Made by a program: the position numbers and the translations under genes. From UBA5734 sp964499985 (GTDB lineage: Bacteria > Bacillota > Clostridia > Saccharofermentanales > UBA5734), in contig CAZCMX010000058.1 in assembly GCA_964499985.1 (NCBI GenBank), positions 1 through 12,870 of the forward strand: 12,870 bases of DNA, in the 5' to 3' direction. The notes under the pieces are model-generated. The model made no database searches, was not told the DNA's origin, and worked only from the letters and a program-made list of their open reading frames with translations. Shown piece after piece: positions 6,636-12,870 of the stretch. How positions within the stretch are numbered: position 1 is the stretch's first letter; each line of letters opens with the position of its first letter.

Positions 6636-6693
6636 GGCCAGACTTCCCTTCTCTTAGCTGCTGGTTTGAATTCGGCTGCCAGGACAGGCTGGA

Positions 6694-9540
6694 TCAGCCT
6701 TCATTCTTGCCATGGCAATTTTTGTATTTCTTGCCGCTGCCACACGGGCAGGGGTCATTGCGGCCGACCTTCTTCTCATCGCGCCGCTGGGGCACAGCCG
6801 GTGCCGCCGATGCGGGCTGGGCTGACGGTCTGGCGGCTGGCCTGGCTGTGCTGTGGCCCGGGCCGGCCGGCATGGCCGGTGCCGCCTCCTCACCAGCATA
6901 GCCACTGCCACCATGGCCTTCCATCAGGTTTTTGGCGACTGCATGGCGCTTCTGGATATTTTCGACATTGAAACGGGCCCGCATCATCAGGCGGACGGAA
7001 TCATCCTGGATGGCCCGGGTCATCGCCTCATACATGGCGAAGCCCTCTTTCTTATACTCGATGACCGGGTCATGCTGGGCATAGCCGCGCATCCCGATGC
7101 TGTCCCTGAGGTCATCCATCTGGTCGATATGGTCCATCCAGTGGCTATCAACCGTGCGCAGCAAAATGACCCGCTCTGCTTCGCGCATCAAGTCCGGGGA
7201 GCCAATATCATCGACCCGCGATTCAAACCGGACCAGGGCATCCGCCACCAGCTCCTCGGTCACAGATTCAGCATCCAGCCCGTGCTGGGACAAGGACAGC
7301 TGGTGCAGGGCTGGCAGTTCGCCGCAAAGATCGAGGATTTTTGCCTTGATGCCGACCATGTCCCATTCACTGGAATTGGGCTGGTCGGCACAGAAATCCA
7401 GCATGATCTCCGTGATGGCATTGCGGATCATTTTCTGGAAATAGCCATGCAGATCCTCACCTTCGAGGACCTGGCGGCGCTGGCGATAAATCAGCTCACG
7501 CTGCTTGTTCATCACATCATCGTATTCAAGGACATGCTTGCGGATGCCAAAGTTGCGGCCTTCAACTTTTTTCTGGGCCGATTCGATGGCCTTGGAAAGC
7601 ATGGCATGCTCAATCTCCATGTCTTCGTCGACCCCCAGGGCCGCAAACACGGTGGTCATCCGGTCACCGCCGAACAGGCGCATCAGGTCATCCTCGAGCG
7701 ACAAGTAGAATTTGCTTTTGCCAGGGTCGCCCTGGCGGCCCGAACGGCCACGCAGCTGGTTGTCGATGCGCCGCGACTCATGCCGTTCCGTTCCAAGGAT
7801 GTACAGGCCACCGGCGGCCATGACCTTTTCGCGTTCGAACGCTGTCTGAGCCTTGAACTGCTCGTAGAGCCGGGCAAATTGCTGGCGCGCCGACAGGACC
7901 AGCGGGTCAGCCGTTTCATTATGAGCAGTGGAGGCATCGATCAGCGTTTCATCGAGGCCGCTTTTGCGCAGCTCCTGCTTGGCCATGAATTCCGGATTGC
8001 CGCCCAAGAGGATGTCCGTGCCGCGGCCGGCCATATTGGTGGCAATCGTTACGGCCCCATAGCGGCCAGCCTGGGCGACGATTTCCGCCTCGCGCTCATG
8101 CTGCTTGGCATTGAGCACATTGTGCGGGATGCCGTTGCGCTTGAAAAGGCTGGATATGTATTCGGACTTGTCGACGGAAATGGTACCGATCAGGATCGGC
8201 TGGCCCTGTTCATGGGCCGCAAGGACCTCGCGCAACAGCGCCGTGTACTTGCCGTTCTGGGTCTTGAACACCGCATCGGGCTGGTCAAGACGGACCATCG
8301 GCCGGTTGGTCGGGATGCAGACCACATCGAGGCTGTAGATGGCCCTGAATTCATTTTCCTCGGTCAGGGCCGTGCCTGTCATGCCGGACAGCTTCTTATA
8401 CATGCGGAAATAGTTCTGGAAGGTGATGGTCGCCAGAGTCTTGTTCTCATTAGCGACTTTGACGCCTTCCTTGGCTTCGATGGCCTGGTGCAGGCCATTG
8501 CTGTAGCGGCGGCCGAACATCAGGCGGCCCGTGAAGTCATCGACGATGATGACCTCGCCGTCTTTCAGGACATAGTCCTGGTCGCGGTGCATGATGCCAT
8601 AGGCCCGCAGGGCATTATTGACATGGTGGTTGATTTCGTAGTTTTCCTGGTCGGAGAGGTTTTCAATCGAAAAATAGCTTTCCGCCTTCTTGATGCCGCG
8701 CGCCGTCAGGACAGCCGTCTTGGCCTTCTCGTCAACGATATAGTCGACCTCACTGCCGATTTCCTCAAGATCCTGTTTGTCGTCGGATTCCTGGATGACC
8801 CGGACTTTGAGTCCTTTGACCAGGCGATTGGCCCGCTCATAGAGGTCAGAAGACTCATCCCCCATGCCGGAAATGATCAACGGGGTGCGCGCTTCATCGA
8901 TCAGGATGCTGTCAACCTCGTCGACGATGGCAAAATTGAGCTCGCGCTGCACGCATTGCTCGCGGTAGGTGACCATATTGTCGCGCAGGTAGTCAAAGCC
9001 GAATTCGTTATTGGTGCCATAGGTGATGTCTGCCTGATAGGCGGCCCGGCGCTGTTCATTGTCGAGGCCATGCACGATCAGGCCCACAGACAGGCCGAGA
9101 TAGCGGTAAACCTTGCCCATCCATTCGCTGTCGCGCTTAGCCAGGTAGTCGTTGACGGTGACCACGTGGACGCCTTTGCCGGTCAGGGCATTGAGGTAGA
9201 CCGGCAAAGTCGCAACCAGCGTTTTGCCTTCACCGGTTTTCATTTCGGAGATCCGGCCCTGGTGGAGGACAATGCCGCCGATGATCTGGACCGGGTAATG
9301 TTTCATTTCCAGGACGCGCCGCGATGCCTCGCGGACCGTGGCGAAGGCTTCCGGCAGGATGTCGTCCAGCGATTCGCCAGCGGCCAGCCTGGCCTTGAGG
9401 CGGACCGTCTGGCCCTTGAGGTCTTCTTCTGAAAGTCCGGCCATCTGGCTTTCGAGCTTCTCGACCGCTTCGACCATTGGCTTGATCCGCTTGATCTCGC
9501 GGTCGGAATGGGTGCCAAACAATTTATCAATCAATCCCAT
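6694..9540 (-). CDS. secA: Protein translocase ATPase SecA
   Basis: Full-length SecA of 948 residues. It has Walker A TGEGKT (102-107), the DEVD Walker B box (207-210) followed by SILIDEARTPLIISG, the preprotein cross-linking region, the second motor domain with ATNMAGRGTDILLGG and QLRGRSGRQGDPG, and the helical scaffold. The tail is an Ala/Pro-rich linker of about 40 residues followed by the zinc motif C931-x-C933-x8-C942-H943 near the end, which binds SecB or ribosomes in other bacteria. SecA drives unfolded secretory proteins through SecYEG at the membrane. The ATG at 9540 has AAAGGAA eight bases upstream, and that site overlaps the end of the YerC-like gene, from which secA is separated by 3 bases. 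Co-transcription, and possibly translational coupling, with that regulator is likely. It is the only secA seen, and nothing suggests an accessory SecA2. Confidence 0.98.
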   Translation of the reverse strand: MGLIDKLFGTHSDREIKRIKPMVEAVEKLESQMAGLSEEDLKGQTVRLKARLAAGESLDDILPEAFATVREASRRVLEMKHYPVQIIGGIVLHQGRISEMKTGEGKTLVATLPVYLNALTGKGVHVVTVNDYLAKRDSEWMGKVYRYLGLSVGLIVHGLDNEQRRAAYQADITYGTNNEFGFDYLRDNMVTYREQCVQRELNFAIVDEVDSILIDEARTPLIISGMGDESSDLYERANRLVKGLKVRVIQESDDKQDLEEIGSEVDYIVDEKAKTAVLTARGIKKAESYFSIENLSDQENYEINHHVNNALRAYGIMHRDQDYVLKDGEVIIVDDFTGRLMFGRRYSNGLHQAIEAKEGVKVANENKTLATITFQNYFRMYKKLSGMTGTALTEENEFRAIYSLDVVCIPTNRPMVRLDQPDAVFKTQNGKYTALLREVLAAHEQGQPILIGTISVDKSEYISSLFKRNGIPHNVLNAKQHEREAEIVAQAGRYGAVTIATNMAGRGTDILLGGNPEFMAKQELRKSGLDETLIDASTAHNETADPLVLSARQQFARLYEQFKAQTAFEREKVMAAGGLYILGTERHESRRIDNQLRGRSGRQGDPGKSKFYLSLEDDLMRLFGGDRMTTVFAALGVDEDMEIEHAMLSKAIESAQKKVEGRNFGIRKHVLEYDDVMNKQRELIYRQRRQVLEGEDLHGYFQKMIRNAITEIMLDFCADQPNSSEWDMVGIKAKILDLCGELPALHQLSLSQHGLDAESVTEELVADALVRFESRVDDIGSPDLMREAERVILLRTVDSHWMDHIDQMDDLRDSIGMRGYAQHDPVIEYKKEGFAMYEAMTRAIQDDSVRLMMRARFNVENIQKRHAVAKNLMEGHGGSGYAGEEAAPAMPAGPGHSTARPAARPSAQPASAAPAVPQRRDEKKVGRNDPCPCGSGKKYKNCHGKNEG

Positions 9541-9543
9541 GGA

Positions 9544-9852
9544 TCAGGTTCCTTTCAATTCCGGGTCTGAATCGAGCCGGTCCAGGACCAGCTTATAGCC
9601 ATCCGCCCCGTATTCCAGGCAGCGGTTGACCCGGCTGATGGTGGCCGTACTGACACCGGTCGTATCACAGATTTCGGTATAGGTGTTTTTCTGCCGCAGC
9701 ATCCGGGCGACCTGCAGCCGCTGCGCCAGTGACTTGATCTCGGCAATGGTGCAGAGATCTTCAAAGAAGCGGTCACATTCGGATTCATCCTGCAAGCTGA
9801 GCACGGCCTGGTACAGGAACTGCGTATCCGAATCTTTGAATTTTTGCTTCAT
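9544..9852 (-). CDS. YerC/YecD-type TrpR-like DNA-binding protein
   Basis: A 102-residue all-helical protein of the TrpR-related YerC family. The N-terminal helices (DTQFLYQAVLSL, ECDRFFEDLCT) are followed by IKSLAQRLQVARML and the helix-turn-helix from about residue 57 to 78 (YTEICDTTGVSTATISRVNRCLEYG). The family resembles the Trp repressor fold, but its effector and targets are unknown. The ATG at 9852 is chosen because AGGTGG stands five bases upstream and the resulting length fits the family; an in-frame TTG at 9915 would add 21 residues overlapping a putative operator. Its stop lies 3 bases before secA, forming a two-gene unit. A palindrome over the predicted transcription start suggests autoregulation, which is inference only. 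Confidence 0.88.
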   Translation of the reverse strand: MKQKFKDSDTQFLYQAVLSLQDESECDRFFEDLCTIAEIKSLAQRLQVARMLRQKNTYTEICDTTGVSTATISRVNRCLEYGADGYKLVLDRLDSDPELKGT

Positions 9853-9888
9853 CTGGACCACCTCACGGCAGGCTTGCTGCTTTGTTTC

Positions 9889-9903
9889 TTGAAGTACGTT
9901 CAA
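9889..9903. promoter_or_regulatory. Palindrome at the predicted transcription start of the YerC-like gene
   Basis: TTGAA and TTCAA arms flank a 5-base centre (GTACG on plus). It lies directly downstream of a -10 like hexamer and about 35 bases before the start codon, the usual place for a repressor site. It does not fit the Firmicute LexA pattern (GAAC-N4-GTTC). Confidence 0.35.
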
Positions 9904-9932
9904 ATGATACCGCAACCATTTTCAAGATACAA
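9904..9932 (-). promoter_or_regulatory. Candidate promoter for the YerC-like gene and secA
   Basis: The minus strand shows TATCAT (9909-9904), one base off the -10 consensus, 17 bp after a poor TTGTAT -35 (9932-9927). The position is plausible for the unit starting at 9852. The weak -35 limits certainty. Confidence 0.4.
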
Positions 9933-9960
9933 GGCAACTGGACAGGCCATCGCGGCAGGG

Positions 9961-10977
9961 TCATGGCGGCTGGACCGGGTTGTCTGACGGCTCATATCGG
10001 GTGCTGGCCCCATGGCGCATGACCTCAAGCCGGATATTCTGGCTTTGGGCATTCTGGTCGAGCTCAGTCAGGACAGCCTCCAGCCAAGCCTGGCTGCCAT
10101 TGGCCGGAATGACCAGGATCAAACGCCGGGAACAGATCTGGTCAGCCGTCACCGTCAGCTCAAACGCCTGCCGGACATACTGGGCACCGGTGAATTGGGC
10201 CAGTTGATCAAGCCGCCTCTGCACGGCGCGGCGCACTTCGCCTGCAGACTGATAGGTCGGTGCCGTCAGGTCGAGACTGTGGATGGCTGTGGCCTCACCA
10301 TTGTTCCAGATCGCAATGACAGGGAAATCATCAGGCAGATTGGCCTCAAACCGTCGACGGATGACCTGGCCACGGCTGAAATTGTCCAGGTCCCAGACAG
10401 ATCCATCCGCCTCTTCCCCGCCCGCTGGAGCAGGCCTGTCGCGCTGGGGCCAGACCGGAATCACCGAGCGGACCGAGGTCCGGAAAACCAGGCCAAACCG
10501 GGGCCGCCGCAGGGTATAGACCAGCCAGCCCCATGTGCGGTCCTTCTCCCAGATGATCTCGACGTCCTGTTGCCTGTCCGGCAGCGCCAGGGCCAGGTCC
10601 CGCTCCAGCCAGTAAGTGATCCGGTTGCGGGCAAATACCTGCAGGCCATAGGTCTCCAGCGCCGATACCCACTCTGACAACTCGCCCTCCAGGTCAGGCC
10701 GCAAGGAAGCCAGTCCGGCATCCCGTTCCAGCCTGTCGAGCAAGCCATCGAAAAGTTGCGGCTCGAGCACCTCGCGGCCTGCACTGAGCAGGGGCAGGAC
10801 CAGCGCAATCTCCGAGGCTGCCCGGTCAGCTGCCCGGATCAGGTGCAGGCGTTCATGTTCGTGGATCAGTCCCGCCAGCAGCGCAGCAAAAAACAGGAAT
10901 ACCAGGGGCAGGGCGATGGCTGCTTCCAGGGCAATCCCGCCCTGGCGGCTGGGCAGGATGACTTTACGAATCCGCAT
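9961..10977 (-). CDS. TadE-like membrane-anchored pseudopilin with a large C-terminal domain
   Basis: 338 residues. The N-terminus has the TadE/pseudopilin layout: basic stretch MRIRK, then RQG-GIALEAAIALP with a possible prepilin-peptidase cut between G13 and G14, which puts E18 at mature position +5. A hydrophobic helix follows to about residue 38. The remaining 300 residues should lie outside the membrane. They are unrecognised, with tryptophan- and arginine-rich stretches (YWLERDLAL, TWGWLVYTLRRPRFGL) and a terminal alpha/beta-looking part (RRLILVIPANGSQAWLEAVLTELD). The ATG at 10977 lies inside the end of the preceding gene (14-base overlap) and has no clear ribosome site, so translational coupling is likely. 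TadE proteins are minor components of Tad/Flp pili and related surface systems; that role is inferred from the N-terminus and the neighbours. Confidence 0.7.
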   Translation of the reverse strand: MRIRKVILPSRQGGIALEAAIALPLVFLFFAALLAGLIHEHERLHLIRAADRAASEIALVLPLLSAGREVLEPQLFDGLLDRLERDAGLASLRPDLEGELSEWVSALETYGLQVFARNRITYWLERDLALALPDRQQDVEIIWEKDRTWGWLVYTLRRPRFGLVFRTSVRSVIPVWPQRDRPAPAGGEEADGSVWDLDNFSRGQVIRRRFEANLPDDFPVIAIWNNGEATAIHSLDLTAPTYQSAGEVRRAVQRRLDQLAQFTGAQYVRQAFELTVTADQICSRRLILVIPANGSQAWLEAVLTELDQNAQSQNIRLEVMRHGASTRYEPSDNPVQPP

Positions 10978-12373
10978 AGGACAAAGCCAGGCTGATGTCG
11001 GGGGTGGCGGGACGGCCTGGTCCCGTGACGGGTCTGACGGTGATTTTCAAGGCTGCGGCATAAGGTTGAGGGAATGTTTTTTGCACACATTGGCTGATCC
11101 GCAGCAGCAATGTATCCGTGGGTAGCGTCAGGAGCAGCAAGCGCAAATGGTCCGCATAGGACAAGACCAGCGGCTGATCGAGCAAGTTTTCCGGGAATAA
11201 GCGGATGGACTGGCCCGCCAGGAGCGAGTTGACCTCCTGGACACCGCGAAGGATCGCCTGACTGATGGCCAGCAGATAGGTGATGCTTTCTGGCTCCAGC
11301 AGGATGCCGGTCGCAGCCGCCAGAATGGAAACCAGGGCCACGGCTTCAGCTCTGAGAATGGCCAGGTCATCCGGATCAGCCAGAATGGCCGTCAGCTGGA
11401 TGGCACTGCGCAGGGCAGTCAGCCCGGTTTTGAGGCTGCGCCGGGCCTTGGCCGGATCCTGGTGGCCGCTGATGATCTGTTCAATCTCCGCTGGCCTTGT
11501 CTTGGCCAAGTCCGGCAAAGCCAGTCCGCTGATGGTCAATAGCGGTTCAGACTGGCCGTCTCGCGATTGCCGGACGGTGACTGCCGAGGTCAGGTAAGCC
11601 AGGCAATACTCAGCCAGGCCGGCCTTTTGCACCCAGGCCGGCTGTGGTCCTGTCGCCAGATCGTCCAGCCAGCCGGATACCCCCTGGATCCAGCCTGAGC
11701 TGTCTGGCCAGGCCCTGAGGATGTCCTGGTGGTCATTGAGGTCGTCCATCCAGTCGAGCGCCTGCTCCAGAATTTCCAGCTTATCGGTTTCGCTCACCTG
11801 GTCCAGGCTCTCCCGGACCAAATCCTCCAGCCGGGAAAAGATCTCCGGCGCCAGTGCATCCTCGAGCAGGCCCGCCGGCTCTTCGATCTGGCCCAGGTCC
11901 CTGGTCCAGGCAGCCATAGCCGGATCCAGCTGGCCTGGCTCGGCAATACTGGGCGGGCGCTGGAGTCCCGACAGGCGGTAAATCTGGTCCAGCCAGAGAA
12001 TCGGCAGGCGCAGTTTCATCGTCCGGCCGATCTGACCGGCCAGAATGGCCGGATCATGCAAGTCAGCCGCAACAGTCATTTCGACCGGGGCAGCGGCAAA
12101 CCGCTGCGGTACCGTGGCCTGGAAAACGGCTGTCGACCAGCTGTCCTGGCGAATCCCGAGCAAGCCAAATTGCTGGTACATGTCCGGATCAAAGCGGGCG
12201 ATGCTGGCCGATAGCTGCTGGCGCATCGCCCGGGCCAGGCCGGCTTCATCGTTCAGGCGACGGGCGATCTGCAGCCCAGTGGCAAAAACCAGCAGCAGGG
12301 GCAGGATGATCACGATCAGGAGCAGGCTCAGGGCGCCGCCTCGACGGCGGATAACGATCAGCATGGGAGTCAC
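10964..12373 (-). CDS. DUF5702/TadG-like membrane-anchored protein
   Basis: 469 residues. RRRGGALS precedes a hydrophobic helix (about 12-37), then RFDPDMYQQFGLLGI (60-74), a pattern typical of clostridial DUF5702 proteins in which a charged helix leads to a Y/F-G-L segment. Another likely family element is SYADHLRLLLLTLP near the C-terminus. The middle is long, helical and acidic and should lie outside the cell. The segment before the helix resembles a pilin processing site (G-G-A-L-S) but lacks the glutamate at +5, so it is probably not processed or packed like a true pilin. The GTG at 12373 directly follows the upstream stop (TGAGTG); an ATG three codons later (12364) is the alternative, and neither has a strong ribosome site, which suggests coupling. 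It is the middle gene of a three-gene membrane cassette. Its precise function is unknown. Confidence 0.68.
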   Translation of the reverse strand: MTPMLIVIRRRGGALSLLLIVIILPLLLVFATGLQIARRLNDEAGLARAMRQQLSASIARFDPDMYQQFGLLGIRQDSWSTAVFQATVPQRFAAAPVEMTVAADLHDPAILAGQIGRTMKLRLPILWLDQIYRLSGLQRPPSIAEPGQLDPAMAAWTRDLGQIEEPAGLLEDALAPEIFSRLEDLVRESLDQVSETDKLEILEQALDWMDDLNDHQDILRAWPDSSGWIQGVSGWLDDLATGPQPAWVQKAGLAEYCLAYLTSAVTVRQSRDGQSEPLLTISGLALPDLAKTRPAEIEQIISGHQDPAKARRSLKTGLTALRSAIQLTAILADPDDLAILRAEAVALVSILAAATGILLEPESITYLLAISQAILRGVQEVNSLLAGQSIRLFPENLLDQPLVLSYADHLRLLLLTLPTDTLLLRISQCVQKTFPQPYAAALKITVRPVTGPGRPATPDISLALSYADS

Positions 12374-12634
12374 TCAGCGTTCCCACAGGCCAAGGACATC
12401 CTCGGCCAGGGCGATCCAGGCGACCAACTGCTGCGGGCTCGTCAACAAGGCCGGGCGGTCAGCAGATGGCAGCTGGTACAGATGGTCCAGGGTCAGGAGC
12501 ACCCTTTGTTCCTGCACCAGGGACTTTGCGGTTTGCTCGTGGGCTTTGAGAGTGGGTAAAACCAGGCCGGCCAGGCCAGCCAGACCAGACAGGACGACTG
12601 GAATCACCAGGGCCGCCTGCAGACTGTTTGCCAT
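12374..12634 (-). CDS. Short pseudopilin-like single-pass membrane protein
   Basis: 86 residues: MANSLQAALVIPVVLSGLAGLAGLVLP forms one N-terminal hydrophobic helix with the small-residue pattern and early proline of TadE-like anchors, followed by a soluble part with a helical, glutamine-rich stretch. A glutamine (Q6) stands where TadE-like proteins often have glutamate, and no cleavage glycine precedes it. The ATG at 12634 is preceded by AGGGGG at eight bases; an in-frame GTG at 12688 would add 18 residues and has no ribosome site. That AGGGGG lies in the second arm of a 12-bp hairpin whose U run ends one base before the ATG, so expression is probably restrained. It heads the three-gene cassette; the next gene starts directly at its stop. 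No recognised family. Confidence 0.65.
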   Translation of the reverse strand: MANSLQAALVIPVVLSGLAGLAGLVLPTLKAHEQTAKSLVQEQRVLLTLDHLYQLPSADRPALLTSPQQLVAWIALAEDVLGLWER

Positions 12635-12635
12635 G

Positions 12636-12671
12636 AAAAACACCCCCTGGTATTCAGCGTACCAGAGGGTG
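12636..12671 (-). promoter_or_regulatory. Terminator-like hairpin that also contains the ribosome site of the next gene
   Basis: On the minus strand CACCCTCTGGTA (12671-12660) pairs with TACCAGGGGGTG (12652-12641), twelve pairs with one G-U, over a 7-base loop. TTTTT follows (12640-12636), then C and the ATG at 12634. The AGGGGG ribosome site (12648-12643) is inside the second arm. It could end the ABC transporter transcript, attenuate the pseudopilin cassette, or mask its translation. Confidence 0.75.
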
Positions 12672-12695
12672 CAGGCGCCAGCTTTCACGAACGTG

Positions 12696-12721
12696 CGACA
12701 GAAAGCGACAGGATTCGACAG
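12696..12721. repeat. Three CGACAG direct repeats at an exact 10-bp period
   Basis: CGACAG occurs at 12696-12701, 12706-12711 and 12716-12721 (CTGTCG on the transcribed strand) with unrelated 4-base spacers. One helical turn per repeat places all copies on one DNA face. This is the layout of OmpR/PhoB-family regulator sites. It lies upstream of the pseudopilin cassette and downstream of the ABC transporter gene. Confidence 0.7.
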
Positions 12722-12725
12722 ACAA

Positions 12726-12761
12726 GAAAACGGCCAATGGTCAAGACTGGCCCGGCCAGCC
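12726..12761 (-). terminator. Possible weak terminator after the ABC transporter ATPase gene
   Basis: Two overlapping stems are possible on the minus strand: CTGGC/GCCAG (12759-12755 with 12751-12747) extended by two outer pairs, or GGCCA/TGGCC (12752-12748 with 12736-12732) followed by TTTT at 12730-12727. Both are short and the U run is poor. Confidence 0.3.
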
Positions 12762-12775
12762 CTTTTGGCGATCCG

Positions 12776-12870
12776 TCAGTGGGTGAGGACTTTCGACAGG
12801 AACTCTTTTGTCCGGGGATTCTGCGGATTTTCGAAGATGTCCTTGGGGGTGCCTTCCTCGGCAATCCGGC
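12776..12870 (-). CDS. Amino-acid ABC transporter ATP-binding protein, C-terminal end (partial)
   Basis: Only the last 31 residues are visible, reading RIAEEGTPKDIFENPQNP then RTKEFLSKVLTH and stop. The G-x-P-x-x-I/F-F-x-N-P-Q-x-P-R-T-x-x-F-L block is highly typical of the C-terminus of GlnQ/HisP/ArtM-type ATPases that power polar amino-acid import. Walker motifs lie outside the window, so the substrate cannot be named. Its stop at 12778-12776 is followed by 141 bases of control region before the pseudopilin-like gene. Confidence 0.85.
   Translation of the reverse strand, partial: RIAEEGTPKDIFENPQNPRTKEFLSKVLTH

Noticed and set aside
6636..6693. SAM or SAH riboswitch upstream of the methyl-cycle genes
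   Set aside because: The gap is only 58 bases and shows no conserved riboswitch-like pairing.
6853..9432. 859-codon open frame on the plus strand opposite secA
   Set aside because: It is a shadow: its length follows from GC-rich codon bias of secA, the protein is low-complexity Asp/Ala/Gly-rich without a domain, and no ribosome site is present.
9889..9903. LexA-type SOS box near the YerC-like gene
   Set aside because: The spacing and right half do not fit GAAC-N4-GTTC.
9853..9915. N-terminal extension of the YerC-like protein from a TTG at 9915
   Set aside because: The ATG at 9852 has a good ribosome site and gives the family length; the extension starts inside the predicted promoter.
12635..12688. 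GTG start at 12688 for the short pseudopilin-like protein
   Set aside because: No ribosome site, and the added 18 residues consist mostly of the hairpin sequence; kept only as a possible leader reading frame.

Overview
The window looks like a chromosomal segment of a GC-rich Firmicute, most likely a member of the Clostridia. Supporting signs are strong AGGAGG-type ribosome sites, a YerC-type TrpR-like regulator, a DUF5702-like protein, a two-ATPase-domain 2-hydroxyacyl-CoA dehydratase activase, a Thermotoga/archaeal-type S-adenosylhomocysteine hydrolase and a tRNA with an encoded CCA end. Every gene I accept lies on the minus strand, so the text below follows transcription from the right edge to the left edge. 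Nothing indicates an insertion sequence, prophage or CRISPR array.

Right end (12870 to 9961). The last 31 residues of an amino-acid ABC transporter ATPase enter the window. They are followed by a compact control region: three CGACAG units repeating exactly every 10 bp, then a 12-bp hairpin with a U run that ends one base before a start codon and holds that gene's ribosome site. Behind it lies a tightly packed trio of single-pass membrane proteins: a short pseudopilin-like protein, a DUF5702/TadG-like protein and a TadE-like protein. No pilus motor gene is visible. This is the least conventional part of the window.

Centre (9932 to 6694). A YerC-like regulator with its own candidate promoter and a palindrome over the predicted transcription start is followed after 3 bp by secA.

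Methyl-cycle block (6635 to 2997). An inosine/guanosine-type purine nucleoside phosphorylase, an S-adenosylhomocysteine hydrolase with an altered base-recognition motif (His-Val-Glu-Ala-Lys-Thr) and an MTA/SAH deaminase sit in a row. Together they could clear S-adenosylhomocysteine either through adenosine or, more interestingly, through S-inosylhomocysteine and inosine, returning homocysteine and hypoxanthine. The deaminase stop codon overlaps the promoter of a tRNA-Thr(CGU), which ends in a clear intrinsic terminator.

Left end (2940 to 1). Small independent units follow: a heavy-metal-associated (CopZ-like) protein with a hairpin-rich leader, an unrecognised 85-residue protein with its own promoter and a perfect 14-bp terminator, a 2H-phosphoesterase (2'-5' RNA ligase family) whose promoter suggests a leaderless mRNA, and the N-terminal 471 residues of the dehydratase activase running off the edge. 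The gaps longer than 100 bases (1416-1569, 2107-2225, 2484-2659, 2882-2996, 12635-12775) contain only the regulatory elements listed.
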